The notes below the pieces were generated by a model that saw only the letters and a list, made by a program, of their open reading frames with translations, did not search any database and was not told the DNA's origin. A DNA stretch of 64,000 nt from Datura wrightii (taxonomy: Eukaryota > Streptophyta > Magnoliopsida > Solanales > Solanaceae), in contig JASDFA010000002.1 of the NCBI GenBank assembly GCA_035772735.1, forward strand, positions 40,630,501 through 40,694,500. Direction: 5' to 3'. How positions within the stretch are numbered: position 1 is the first letter of the stretch; the number at the start of each line of letters is the position of its first letter. Of this stretch, positions 11,261 to 22,986 are shown piece after piece. Both the position numbers and the translations under genes were made by a program.

Positions 11261-12295
11261 GCAGAGTCTACGGGGTACCAATAGGGGTATATAGACTGAT
11301 TGGCACCTTCCAAGGCTTATGGGGGCCCAGGTAGGTTATTCTATGTTGCTTGTACCTTCCCGACTTATGGGAGCCAGGTTAGGTTCTTATTTGTAAATTT
11401 GTCTGCTAGTTACAGTTTATGAATGAATAGTCATACAGTTTCAGCTCATACATATGTAGCGACTTACTAGATGCAGATTATGGAGAGAAAAGCTTACAGG
11501 TTAACTTTTGGCCCTTATTACTGTTCACTTTCAGTTTTTATCAGTCTTACTCAGCTTCTGTTATTGCCTTACAAATTCGGTACATATTATATTAACGCCC
11601 AATTATGGGGAGCTGCATGCTTGCCTGTAGGTTTAGATAGACAGAGTTCAGGACCTCCATTAGCAGTTGTTCAGAGTCAGCAAGTCGGCCAGTTCCTTTC
11701 ATTCGGAGCTGCCAGGTTGTAGAGAGTACATATTTTTTTATTTATATGGCATTTGGGTAGGCTGGGGCCCTGTCCCGACCATTATTCCTATTCTTAGAAG
11801 CTTGCGAACTATAGTCCTCAGTCAGTTGGTTATTGTTGGCCATGTTGGGCCCATGTATGTCTTATTTTACGTGTTGTCCATGTGAGGCCTAGTATAACTG
11901 CCTGTTTTCATTTATGTTGTAACTAGACAGCATGATGATCTTGTCGGTCCGCATAGGATCCCGGTTATTGCACTGTTTTTGGTTAGCTGTCTTCCTTTAT
12001 AGGTGTCCTTATCGGCCAGAGCCTATATTTACAGACGATATATAGCCCATCATTTTCTTGAATTAAGTTATAGGTGTGCACCAAAAGGACACCAGGTCAG
12101 TTAGGTCAGTCCAGATCTCAGTGTGGCATTAGGTGTCAGTCATGCCTCCCAAAGTGGGGCGTGACATTTAAGTACCGCCATTAATCTAGTTCTTATCTTA
12201 TTCCCTATGGGTTCGACCCTAACCTCTTTGTTGGGTTCTTTATTAACAACATCCGCTTCATACTTTGCTAGGAAGTGTGAGTTTGAGTGTTATTA

Positions 12296-14014
12296 TATAT
12301 TTATGGACAATTTGTTGAACATATCGATAAACTTTCTGAATTAATCATCCTTTTTCTTTTTGGCTAACTGTTGTGGATAAGGAGGTAAAACTCTTGGTTC
12401 TTGTTCTTTCTCACTTGAGGCCTTTATGCCCGCATCTCCTTCCTCATCATTTGAGGGGGTCTCATCAACATCTCCCTCACCTTGATCTTCAACATTATTA
12501 CAACCAATTGGTACTTGTGGCACCTCATCTGATTCTTTCACATCATTAGCCCTTGGGGAAACAACTTCTTTGGTCTTAATGACCGCATCTCCAAGCATCT
12601 TTCCACTCCCAGTTACAATGGCCATGCACTGACTATCATTTTTGAAATTTGGAATTCTATCACTAGGAAGTGTTTCCCTCATCCGGGGGTTTATTTGAGA
12701 AAATAAGTGGTTCATTTGGTCTTCCAAATGTTTGATAGAAGCCGAGTGTGAAATCACTATTTGGGCAAGGTTAGACACCTCCCCTTTAAGTTCTTTGACC
12801 CCACTGTATATTGATTCAACTTTCTTGAGAATTCTTGCCAATATTTCTTCAATTTTTGAGTTCCCTACATCACTCACACCTGGTTGAGATTGAGCATTCT
12901 CAGCTTTAGGAGGAGGAACATATGGATTCAAGCTTCTATGATAGCAGTCTCCCTCACAGTTTTGCTCTCTATTGCCCATCTCTCATTTTGATCAAGCCAC
13001 CCTTGTGTGTCACAGTTCCTCTAACCTTGGTTCTCTTCCCTCTGGTGCCAATGGCCTTAATTATTCCCTTGGTACCCGAGTTGAAAACCCCCATTTGATT
13101 TACCATATATTGGCATTCCTCCTTGTACCTTGGTGGCGAATACTCTCCCTCAAAATGCATTGGGCCTTGCATTCCCATAGCATTTGCAACTTTAGGCCCG
13201 ACTCCCATCACATGCTTAGTTATTAACTCCATCTGAGTCATCATTTTAACAAGATTTTCATATCGTTGTTCCTCTCTTTTTCTCATTTCAGCTATTAGCA
13301 AACTAGAACCAGCATCATGTGAAGATACATTCATCTTCCTTGTATGCCATGCCCTATTCGTCTTCGTCATCCTGTCCAAGAAGGCTTTAGCTAGACCACA
13401 CGTCAAGTCCATGATTGATCCCCCAGCTAGATTATTGGTGACTGATGTATTAACTGAGTCTAAGGCTCAATAAAAGCTTTGAAATAACACTCCATCAGGA
13501 AGACCATGGTTAGGGCAAAGAGACACTTTCTTCTCGAATCTCAAGCATGCTTCATGCAAAATCTCACTCGGCTCTTGCCTAAAGTTTGTAATATCATCTC
13601 TCAGCCGCAACATCCTTGAGGGAGGGAAAAAGCGATCCAAAAATGATTCTATCAACTCTTTCCATGAGGTGATGCATCCCAGAGGAAACTCCTCCAACCA
13701 TATAGTTGCTTATCCCGTTAGGGAGAATAGAAAGAGCCTCAACCTGATAGACTCTTGGCTTATATTCGTTATGTTAGAAGGTTGGCAAATCTCTAGGAAG
13801 TTCCTCAAATGGCGATTTGCATGCTCACTCGGTTTACCCCCAAAGAGCCCTTTCATTTGCAACAGGTGCAACATCATACTAATGACATGAGACACCGCAT
13901 TCCCCATCATAGTTGGTAGGCGAATGGCACCTGCAATCTCAGACATGACGAGATTATCCTCTTCATGTTATTTCCTTCCACCGAGCTATCTCCTGCTTGC
14001 GAATATTGGCTCAT
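12296..14014 (-). pseudogene. Family-C Gag, broken
   Basis: Reading starts at an ATG at 14014 (MSQYSQAG) and moves between frames. Recognisable parts are LFLFSLTG (about 13713), the capsid-like SFLDRFFPPSRMLRLRDDI (about 13600), NRAWHTRKM (about 13340), and a C-terminal coiled-coil-like segment with regular hydrophobic spacing (about 12740-12870). A Lys-rich run (AKKKKDD) is followed by an in-frame TAA near 12341, after which FRKFIDMFNKLSINI continues to the B1 junction. There are several stops and frameshifts. No CCHC zinc knuckle is visible. The frame belongs to the Athila-type Gag family that assembles the virus-like particle. Confidence 0.7.
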
Positions 14015-14114
14015 ATGAATTCACCCTAGATGAACAATAGCAAGAACAATGTTAAACTACTTAAGATGCAAGATCAATTCAAATTAACAAACAACTCAAG
14101 GATATCAAGAGCTA

Positions 14115-14133
14115 GTTCCTCGCAATAGCGCCA
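14115..14133 (-). other. Degenerate primer-binding site of family C
   Basis: Read on the minus strand, TGGCGCTATTGCGAGGAAC lies four bases inside the LTR end. It is a diverged form of the TGGCGCCGTTGCCGGGGA Asp-tRNA-type site seen intact in A1 and A2. Confidence 0.5.
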
Positions 14134-14137
14134 TTTT

Positions 14138-15668
14138 TGGTAATGCTCAAACTAAACTCCTCATTTAGAGAATGTGAGTGATTATTGTATCAAAACAAAT
14201 AACCCCATGGGTGTTGTGGTTGAATCCCACAAGGACTAGAGAATGATTTGCACAAGAGTTATTTAGTGAATTGAATTAATTCTTATCCAAGCAATGCAAA
14301 CATAAACGTAAATTTTAGGGGAAGTGAAAGCAATAATATTGTGGACTCTAAAATCAGCTAATCAAGAGAGAAAGATAACCAAAATTGAGAAACAATAATG
14401 AGCAAAGGCCAGAGGTGTGGAGTAGATGGGATGTCATCCGAATCAGGATTTACTAAACAGTCAAGTTATTACTAATATGTGTAAATAACCTTGAAAAAAG
14501 ATGGAGCCCGATGTTTTTCAACCACTTGGGCTCCTTATCCTCGAGTCGTTTTAAACCTCAAGGTACAATTCAACTATTCCAATATGATTTGGATTAGGAG
14601 CTGAGCTATTTCTAGCCATCAATCTCTAAAGGGATTATGATCATGGGTTTTAGCTATTTCTAACCCAACCTCACATAATCAAATCCCAGTCCACTATTAA
14701 ATTCTCTCTCATTACTTAATTCTTCTTTTTCAAGCTAAAATCAAGTAAAAAAACAATATCCATATTTGCAACTATGAGCAATCAACTATAATTTGAGGAG
14801 AATTCAATAGATTTACACTAATTAAGTAATAACAAGATAGATCTAGCAATACCCAATCAAATTAAATATCCATCATCACACACCTCTAGCTATAGATTTA
14901 GCTACTCATAATTGAGAAACACGAGAGCATATTCATTAATAAACTCAATAATTTCATCACTAGGAGTAAGAAGAATCAAGCTCACAATATTTCTACAATG
15001 GTGGTTATACCTTGCTAAAGAAGAAGATGAAGATGAAAAAGCAATATTCAAAAATTTCTTCTCTTCTCCAATAGAGTTCATTCTCTCTCAAAAAGTAAAA
15101 GGAAATATTCAATGATCTGTTTAGAGTAATTTCTTCTAGAATATATACAAAAATAGTCCATACATTCTCCTATTTTTCAGGGTTGGATGTTTTTTCCCTT
15201 TTCAAGAGTCTTTAACTTGCAATGGAACCAGCGGTTCACCGATTGCTATCCGCGAGCCACTGGTTGCTTTCCTCTATATCTAGTGAAGTTCTAGGGTCTT
15301 TCGGTGAAGCCTTCAGTGGTTCACCGGTTTCTATCAGCGATCCCCTGATTGATTTCATCATTTGTCCAGCAAAGTCCAACACCTTTCGGTGATGGAACCG
15401 ACGGATCGCCGGTTGTTGTGCGTGAGTCGTCAGTTGCAGTTGTTCATCAAACCAGTGGTTGCCTGTGGTTGACCGGCATTTCGCCAGTGGAGCACTGGTT
15501 TTCACTTAAATCACATCTTTTTTTACTCCATTTCATGCTCCTTCTCTTCAAATCAGATACTTGCTCATCTAAAGGCAAAAAGAGCATAAAATCCACCTAA
15601 AAGACTTGAAAACTAAGCTAAAGTTCATGCTTAAGAGACTAAAGAGTTGGTAAATTACCAACTCATCA
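14138..15668 (-). repeat. 5' LTR of family C
   Basis: On the minus strand it begins TGATGAGTTGG and ends GAGCATTACCA. The first 25 bases hold a perfect 21-base palindrome (15644-15664, GAGTTGGTAA/TTACCAACTC). A U3 array of ACCAGTGG/ACCGGT-type repeats (about 15223-15505) lies upstream of a TATATAT-type TATA box (15141-15148). Only this LTR is in the window, so no LTR pair or TSD could be checked. Confidence 0.75.
15223..15505 (-). repeat. Family-C U3 array of ACCAGTGGTT/ACCGGTT motifs
   Basis: About ten imperfect copies of a 9-16 base motif with inverted-repeat character are packed here, for example CAGTGGTTCACCGGTT near 15314 and GACCGGCATTTCGCCAGTGG near 15471. They end about 75 bases before the TATA box (15141-15148, minus). 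Confidence 0.65.
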
Positions 15669-16791
15669 ATTTCCACCACAACGAATTGGTTTATCCAACC
15701 CATTCGTAATCATCATCGATATCATCCAAAATATTTTGGTGGCTCCGAAAATTAGTGTAAATATTCCCCTCTAGAAAGTTCCAAGGAGAATAGAGATTCA
15801 ATAAGTGATCTACAGAAAAGGCAAGTTTGGCCCTATTGCTAAAGAATTGAAGGAAACTAAAAGTTTTCCATATGAACGATCCCACCTCATCCAGACATAT
15901 CCGATGTCGTTAATAGAAGTCCAAGATAACCTTGGTGATAGGCAACTTAATTCTGAAGGTGAAGTAGTAAGTGTATATGAATGACCAACATGCTATTAGA
16001 CTAGTGACCTTTTCATGCTCATACAGAACCTCAACTCAGATTCGTTTTCCTTCCGAGTTGTAGTCTTCTACAACTATGTGTAAATACTCGGGTCGGATTA
16101 TGGATGGGTACTCAATCACTAGTGGTTTTGTTTGCTTGCCACTTCTTTAATTGTGAAAGAGCAAGGCTCCCCTTCTTCCATTTCCTCTTTTTGGAATAGG
16201 GAAGAATTTCTTCAACAATTCCTCCATAGAAACTGCCAAAAAAGGAGAAGCAATGGTAATGCTCGCAGCAATAAGCAGCAATCATTCTACATGAAAGGAG
16301 AGATTTTGTTCTTTCATGGGATACTATTAGTAAGAAATCGAAAAGGAAAAATGAGATGGTTGCGATGAATGCCGAAAGAAGAAGAAGAAGAGGAGGAAAA
16401 GCTGATGTTTTGAAGAATGCTAAAGGAAGGAGAAGGATTGAGGTTGCAGAATAGAAGCAAGGAGAAAACTCAAAATAAATAGTCAAAGGGGAGAAAAAGA
16501 ACCATTTGAATGAGTCCCAATAAAATATGATCATCATTACCTCAATCATCACCCTCTGATGTAATATAGTCAAGTAATGACGTGTGTTTGGGGCATTAAA
16601 TGTAAGGAGGAACCCATCTAACCAATGGAATTAGAAGTCTTCTAACACCTTTTTCCGCCAAAAAAGTATAAACTCTTCTACTTTTCGTCTTTGATCCACA
16701 AGTATCCAGAAAGTGGGGGAACTATCTATAAGAGTAAAAATCGAATTAGACATGTAAGTGAATTAGGTGATGACACATAGAACAAAGGACA
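15669..16791 (-). mobile_element. Tat/Ogre-like retrotransposon remnant, 5' end
   Basis: The LINE reading frame stops matching at about 16792, and this minus-strand segment begins there with TGTCC. It carries leader- or promoter-like sequence (about 16200-16790), then the start of a protein region (15690-16190) cut by family C at 15668. Calling it Tat/Ogre-like rests only on weak resemblance of that protein to the ORF upstream of gag in such elements. I could not find its LTR end or PBS. Confidence 0.35.
15690..16190 (-). pseudogene. Possible Tat/Ogre ORF1 (putative gypsy-type transposon family), broken
   Basis: A frame runs on the minus strand from IRPEYLHIVVEDYNSEGKRI (about 16100) through YTYYFTFRIKLPITKVILDF and FIWKTFSFLQFFSNRAKLAF to the end at 15691. 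It has two in-frame stops, and a frameshift separates it from a plausible ATG near 16180. Alternating hydrophobic and aromatic residues look like a real folded domain. I suspect the plant 'putative gypsy type transposon' domain but cannot confirm it; otherwise it is an unrecognised protein. Confidence 0.35.
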
Positions 16792-19700
16792 TGTTAGGTC
16801 TAACTCAACATCAATAGGTGCCACTTTAGATGGGGGTTGAATATTTTCAATAATATTCTCGGCCAAATCTTCAGGTAAAATGTTCATCAATAGTTGAGTA
16901 TTCCACCTATTTTCTGTCACAACGTTAGCCACATTGACAATTGACTCATCACAATAAAAGTTTGGTGAGGTGAAAAAATACAATACTCCCAACCCCGTCC
17001 AGTTATCAAACCAAAATTGTGATGATCCCATTCCAAGCTTCCACAATATTTGGTGTTCGACCAAGTCCCGAGCGTCCAACATTTTCCTCCAAACATGAGA
17101 GCGTTCTTTCCATGGAACTATAACAAGATTAAGCTTCTTGTTATATTTATTGCTTATGAACGCATTCCATAGAGATGGTTTTGTCCTGAAGTTCTTCCAT
17201 AATTTGGCAAATAAAGCCTTTGACACGTCAAACATGGATCTGAAACCCAACCCTCCCTCGGTCTGCAGAAACACAACTCTAGCCATTTTGCCCAGTGCCT
17301 GCACTGATCACCCACAGTGTTGCACCAAAGAAATTGAGTAAAGATCTTATGTAATTTTTCAATCACATAATCAGGAGGGTCTATGGCCAATAACAGGTGA
17401 ATTGGTATACTCTACAATACATGAGAAATAAGAACCGCTCCGACCCATGCGAAAGTAGCTTTCCCTTCCAAGATTGCAATCTGCCCATTACTTTTTGAAT
17501 ATGTTTGGAATAAAAGGACATGTTCCTCTTACTATAAAAAATAGGACAGCCCAAGTACGTCAAAGGAAATTCCTATCTCGCTATTCCAGTAACTTGCTGC
17601 ACCCTGTTCATCACCTCCGGGTCCGCCAAGTGATGCATATAAATCGCGCTTTTCTCCTTGTTAATTTTTTGCCCAGATGCATTTTAATAATCTGTCAGCA
17701 CTTCCATAATTAATTACAAGGAAATAGAGCACGAAGAGGAAAATATGGTGTCGTCCGCATAAGCTAGATGATTAATTTTTGGGATCCATTTAGGAAGACC
17801 AAAACCACAAAAATACAAATCATTATGCAGTGCATTTAGGCCCCTACTCATCACCTCCGTGGCTAAAATAAATAGCATGCGGAAAAGAGGATCTCCTTGT
17901 TTTACGCCCCTTGACGATTTAAAAAAAAACATAAGGCGTCCCATTGATTATGAAGGAGTGCCAATTATTATTCAAGACATCACAAATCACTCCAATAAAC
18001 CTTTTACTGAATCCTATCTTCCTTAGGACTTTCATCAAGAAAAATCAGGAAATCTATCATAAGCTTTCTGCATATCCAGCTTAATGACCATATTAGGTCC
18101 TGCTTTGGTCCTCAATCTAATATTCGTAACAATCTTCTATGTGAGCAGGATATTTTCCATAATGCTTCTCCCCTTCATAAAGCTCGCTTGGTTAGTGGAT
18201 ATTAAATCAGGTAAAAAATTAGCTAACCTGTCATGAATAACCCTTGATAAAATTTTGTTGATGAAGTTGCTAAGACTTATTGGTCTCATGTCTGAGAATG
18301 TGACCACCTCCTTTTTCTTTGGAAGCAACACAAGGTTCATATGCGTAATAAATCTCGGCAACTGTCAACCTCCAAAAGAATCCCCAACCATTGCACACAC
18401 ATCATCACCTATTATTTTCTGACAAGATTGGAAAAATTTTCCATTGTAACCATCCGGACCTTCGGCACTATCACCATTCAAACCAAAGACTACATTCCTG
18501 ACTTCTTCTCTGGTTGGCCAGGCAACTAGCTGTTCATTTTGCTCTATAGTGATCATATTGGGAACATGTTTTAGGATATCAAAATCTGATGGAACTCTCT
18601 CTTCAGTGAATTATCTTTGAATAAAGTTCACCACGGAAGTAGCTATTTCCTTCGTCTCTTCTAGCCACTGTCCGTTTTGTTGTATCCTCTTTAGTTGCAT
18701 TTTCCTTCTTCTACCATTAACTTGTGCATGAAAAAATCTTGAGTTATTGTCTCCTTCCTGAAACTAGCTCATACCAGATTTTGTCACCAGAATTCCTCTT
18801 CTATATGCATCACTCTAGTTAATTCCGCTTGAGCTTTTAACAAGCTCTGCCGATTCTCTTGAGAGAGATCATCCTCAAATTGTGCTTCCATAACCTTAAT
18901 CACATCCTCCAAAACTTGTAATTTTTTGAAAAATATCTCCATACGTTGCTTTGTTCTAGTATGACGGAACTTTTTTCATCTTCTTTAATTTACCATTGAA
19001 TTGATTAAATGAATTAGCTTCCACATCTGTCTTCCAATTCTGCCTCACAAAGTCCAGAAAGCTTTCATGAGTTGTCCAAAAATTTAGAAATTTAAAGGAT
19101 TTCTTAATTTGCGGTTGATCAACCTTGCATTCAACCAAAAGAGGGGAATAATCTGAGCCAAATCTAATCAAATGTGTAACTTCCAGTCCTAGAAATAGTT
19201 GTTGGAGTTCGAAATTTCCCAAGCACCTATCCAACTCTTAAAAATACAAGCATCGTCAAACCTGCCATTCCACTAAGTAAAAATGCTTCCTTTGAAGCCC
19301 AAATCTGATAAATTACAGGTTTGTATGCAGTGCCCGAAGTCTGTCACTTTGTTTATTGATACGGGCAGCCCTCTATATTTTTCCTCCTCATCAATGATGA
19401 CGTTAAAGTCCCCCGCCACTAGCCATGGATTATTCATGTCGGACCCCAAAGAATACAGAGAATCCCATAACTCAACTCTCTCTTCTGAGTCACACTTTAC
19501 ATATACAAGCGTGACTATTATCTCTGTGCCAACTTCCATGTTAGAGAGCTTCACAGTCATTTGTTGCGCCATATCGATAAGCACTGTCACTTCATAATTT
19601 TCAGCTACAAAAGCCCAAATTTTACCATTTATATTCGATAAAGCAATGGGCATCCCCAGTCTCCTCCTATACTTATCAATTTTATGGGCATGTTGAAAGG

Positions 19701-19811
19701 GTTACAACAAACCAATGAGATAAAACTGGTGTTTTTATGCATTAACAGAAGCCTTTTAAAAGCTTTCTTAGTATGCACTGATCTAATGTTCCAAATAATA
19801 GCGTTACTCAT
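16792..19811 (-). pseudogene. LINE ORF2: endonuclease - reverse transcriptase - zinc-binding region
   Basis: Domains in order on the minus strand: AP-type endonuclease from 19811 (IIWNIRS, then WLVAGDFNVI near 19420 and SDYSPLLVE near 19150); reverse transcriptase with RPISLSNFINKILSRVI (about 18280), GVKQGDPL (about 17905) and the catalytic YADD (about 17765); thumb region (LGCPIF, about 17550); and the zf-RVT-type segment (WKLGMGSSQFWFDNWTGLG, about 17045-16990). The enzyme would nick DNA and reverse transcribe LINE RNA at the nick. It is broken by numerous stops and frameshifts and truncated at 16792. Confidence 0.82.
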
Positions 19812-19813
19812 GG

Positions 19814-22026
19814 CTATATATTGGATTTAGATACAGTTCTCCTAATTTGCACACCTGAAATTGGTATACTGCCTTCCCTCTGCTTTCTTCTTTGCTTGCC
19901 ACCAGATTTTCCTCTTTCAATTTGCCTGGGAGACAAGTCCCCTTCCCATGCAGCATTTTGAAAATTTTGGGCAATAGATTCATCATCACGATCAATACCA
20001 GTGATTTCTTTCACCTCGTCTCCTAAATTAGCACCCTGAGCAACCACGATGTTAGATGCACCATTATGTATTTGGACTGATTTATTATTATTCTTCAAAG
20101 TCTGCTTCCCTCCTGATTTAATAAGATGCTCCTGAGAATATTTTCAATCATTCAAAAGCCTATTTTTCTGCTTCCCAGGCTCAGGATGAAAATTATCCTC
20201 TCCTGGCTTTTCTCCGAGTCACTGTCTATCTCTTCCTCTCTTGGCGCTACTGTATCATAACCTCTAGCAACTCCTGTTCTACTCTTAATGAGTACATTAT
20301 TCTCCATCAACTCCACCTCATCTCCGTTATTTGTTTCACAAGTTTCAGGCCTAGTCTGATTAGTTTTTGTCAAATTGGTTTCCTTGTGTGCAGAAAAAGT
20401 TTTGTTTTTGTTCCCTGTGTTGCTCCATTCCCTTATTATTATTGATTTCACCCTCTTCAAATTCTTCATCCACCTATTCAACCCACAACTTCCTTGCATC
20501 CGTATCACCTGTCCACATCTGTGGCTAAAGTTTGCGATGGTATTTCTTGACATGACTGATTAGTTGGCACCAATGTACCCCCTCCACCATTTTTAAATCT
20601 GAAGCCACCACTTCTTTTGGACTAGTCCCTTGCCTAACATTTTGTTATGTTTGGCTGGTGAGAGAACCTTTGCATTAACATTCAAACCCATTGCATTACC
20701 TGGTGCTATTCCCCCACCTATGTCACTTTGATTCACCACTCCATTTGCATTAATTTTTGCCACTATTTCAGCATTATTTTGGGTCTGTGGCACCTCTGTC
20801 AGTTGTGTATCATCTCCTTTATCATCCTCCAAAGCTAGAAACTTATTGGTGGTTTGAAGATGAGTATTTATTCCTCTATCAAATATTACCAAATCCTTAT
20901 TACTACAAGTCTCCACTTTGTCACTGTCTTGCTTTTGACGTAGCGCACCTGCTCCCTTATCACCCGTGCTCTTTTTCCCTGTAACTACACCTTAGCCATT
21001 TTCTGCATTTTGATTTTCTCCATTATCAATCAAGGTTGGTCGATTCTGACCTTTAACCCATTGCCAAGTCTTTTGAATATTCCCAACAACTTTCCCGCTC
21101 TTTAAAATTCTAATTGGATTATTAGAATTTTTATCAGTCTTACCAGGGAATTGATTTTTTCCATCTACTTGGTCACTGTTTTCATTAACAGAAACATCTC
21201 CATGATCCTTGTTCACTGACATCAACTCAGGGTGAAGTACTCTACACCCATCTTCAGCATGTCCCTGCGGATAACAATGTTTGCAATACTTTGGGATAAA
21301 ATCGTAAATCTTAACCCATTTACCCCTTATTTCTCCTATTACTGGATTAAGGCATTGTATTTGTACTCTCTTTAGGTGATCAGCTAACAAATCAACTTCA
21401 ACCTTCACTGGCATGCAACTTGGATGTGTTTTATTTTTGTAGCTAGGTCAACTTGGAGTGGCTTCCCTAAAACAAGCTAAGAAAAACAGTGTTTCCTTCA
21501 CAAAGTAATGTGGTGGAAGAGTTGGGAAAGAAATTCACGCCATCACAATTGATGTTTCTTCCTCTGGATTAAATCATGGGTCCCATTTTAATGGCCTCAT
21601 CTGATGATACACAATTTTCTCCTTGCTGTAGTATGCTGGCTTAGAGAACAGTTGGATATAATCTTCTTGCAATGTGCAACGAATTAACACATGATGATTG
21701 CATAAAAAACCAATATTGAACTCTCCTTTTATTCCACATTGACTTGGAATCATCTTACGTAAATCATGAGTTTCTGGCCAACTATAAGAAAACTTCCCCA
21801 CAATTGCGTATTGAAGATTTTCGTGGATTATCATATGCTCTATTTCATCCAAACTCCATTGTACCGTGGTTTCACCATGGTGAAACACGATAGGTTTTAT
21901 AGGGATGGCTGGAACGGGCTGTTTTAGAGAACTTTGAGCGGTGAGTCATAGGATTTTTGAGTAGTCTAGATTAGGTATGGGCTGGACAACCTCAGAAGAA
22001 GGATGCTCAGTGGCATGTGCGGCCAT
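19814..22026 (-). pseudogene. LINE ORF1 (RNA-binding, DUF4283-type with zinc knuckle)
   Basis: The ATG at 22026 (MAAHATEHPSSEVVQP) opens the frame; a TGA interrupts it after about 28 codons. It then continues through the DUF4283-like domain (FHHGETTVQWSLDEIEHMI, about 21885-21830) and a CX2CX4HX4C knuckle (CKHCYPQGHAEDGC, about 21285-21245). The C-terminal half is low-complexity, Asn/Lys/Gly-rich. ORF1 proteins of plant L1 elements bind their own RNA. Further stops and shifts occur between about 21570 and 20100. The stop at 19814 lies two bases before the ORF2 start. Confidence 0.75.
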
Positions 22027-22125
22027 GGAAGGCCTGCTAAGGTGATGCGCAGGAAGAAGAAAAAGATCGCCAGAGAGAGCTTCTCTCAAGTGTAGGTTTT
22101 TTTTAGGCGGGGGGGGGGGGGTTCA

Positions 22126-22954
22126 TGTCATGCCCCGCCTTAGGAGGCATGACTGGCACCTGGTGCCCTACTAGGACCTGAACTGATGGACTAGCTGAGC
22201 CTGAGCACTTCTGGTGCTAGGCTGGCTCTAACTCTGGATTCAAGAAAACGACGGGCTATATAATGATTGTAAATACAGCCTTCGGCCAACTAGGCCTATA
22301 GCCACCTGTAAGAAAACAACAGCTACCCAGAACAACTGAATCAATAGGGAACCTATGCGGGCCGACAAGGCTACCATGCTGTCTAGTTATTTCTGAATCA
22401 AGAAAACAAGTGCTAAACTGCTACGTGACCAACAAGATCACCACTACCAACTGAATAAGGCCCCACACGACCATCATAAACAAACTAAAACATACACACG
22501 GCCTCACACGACCGGTACAGCTAACCATAGGGAATATACAATCTTCAAGCCCCTAAGAATACTAATAAGATTGTCGGGACAGGACCCCGGCCTACCCATA
22601 CTATACAACAAAAGAAAAGAAATAAACCTCTAGCTGTCTAGCTCTGGATGACATGAGCTGATGACTCTATGTGCTGGATGGAACTACGAGGGATCGACTC
22701 CTCGTTTATGAGTACCTACAGGCAAGTAATGTAGCGCCCCCAAACAGGCGTCAGTAACACTAGTACCGAATATGCAAAGAAAACCAAACATATCTGAAGA
22801 TAAGCAGTAATACTGATAGTTACTAAAATGATAGAGGATAGCTAAAACTGTCTGGGATAACAGAATCTGTACTGAGCTCAACTGTACTAGAAGGAATATA
22901 AGAATCATACCTGTCGATGCGACGTCCTGCTATTTATCAATTTAATAAGTAACA

Positions 22955-22986
<32 letters not shown>

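Larger units (their letters stand above)
8865..12166 (+). mobile_element. Solo LTR of a Tekay-like Ty3/gypsy element, 3.3 kb
   Basis: Starts TGTTACACCC and ends GGGGCGTGACA, the same termini (in reverse) as the Tekay LTRs at 22126 and 29676. The flanks are TTTGA (8860-8864) and TTTAA (12167-12171), a 5-bp duplication with one mismatch. B1 LTR sequence resumes on the far side. A TATA box (TATATATAA, 9158-9166) follows a GC-rich hairpin-forming segment. No gag, pol or PBS is present, so this is a solo LTR. It is long for an LTR, partly because it holds three tandem repeat arrays. Confidence 0.8.
1..12295 (+). mobile_element. Family-B non-autonomous LTR retrotransposon, 3' part (copy B1)
   Basis: The window opens inside this element's protease frame. 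Its order is protease, duplicated hairpin block, spliced leader, ORF2, long non-coding tail, then 3' LTR. The same order and sequence recur in the complete copy at 33770-44772, which supplied the boundaries. Gag, PBS and 5' LTR lie outside the window. Two later insertions interrupt it, both solo LTRs (5709-7138 and 8865-12166). It is inserted in the gag-protease region of a minus-strand family-C element, whose reading frame resumes at 12296. Assignment to the Athila branch of Ty3/gypsy rests on the protease and gag type and is an inference. Confidence 0.8.
7306..12295 (+). repeat. 3' LTR of B1, interrupted at 8864/8865
   Basis: Begins TGATGTGTTGTGAG and ends GAGTGTTATTA, aligning with the 1603-bp LTRs of B2. 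The LTR is split: 7306-8864 and about 12172-12295, with the 3.3-kb solo LTR between. It contains a family-B palindromic motif array (about 7480-8000), a TATA box at 8059-8066, and the downstream signature CCCATGGGGAACAC near 8743-8756 shared with both B2 LTRs. The final CA is mutated to TA. Confidence 0.85.
12296..15668 (-). mobile_element. Family-C Athila-like LTR retrotransposon, 5' part
   Basis: On the minus strand: a 1531-bp 5' LTR (14138-15668), a degenerate Asp-type PBS, and a gag running to 12296, where the B1 insertion cuts it. The rest lies beyond the left edge of the window on the far side of B1. The gag resembles that of B2 (shared RFFPPSRML and TKTNRAWHTR blocks), but the LTR is unrelated in sequence. 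The right flank (15669 onward) is a different element. Confidence 0.75.
16792..22110 (-). mobile_element. L1-type LINE (LINE-A), 3' truncated, minus strand
   Basis: A non-LTR retrotransposon with both genes: ORF1 (22026 to 19814) and ORF2 (19811 to 16792), separated by only two bases (TAG, CC, ATG). The 5' UTR runs back to about 22110, where a G-run adjoins the Tekay insertion. The 3' part of the zinc-binding domain, the RNase H region and the tail are missing, cut by the Tat-like remnant. Many stops and frameshifts make it inactive. Confidence 0.85.

Noticed and set aside
8865..12166. A full element with deleted interior rather than a solo LTR.
   Set aside because: Only one set of LTR termini, one TATA box and no PBS or PPT are seen; near-matching 5-bp flanks support a single LTR.
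16112..16573. A 153-codon hydrophobic minus-strand frame, possible membrane protein.
   Set aside because: It lies in leader-like sequence of the Tat-like remnant; hydrophobicity comes from T-rich composition, and the better-supported protein region is in another frame downstream.
22966..22986. AT dinucleotide run (and those at 23846, 30504 and 31385) as an origin or regulatory element.
   Set aside because: Simple microsatellites in the Tekay LTRs, of variable length between the two LTRs.
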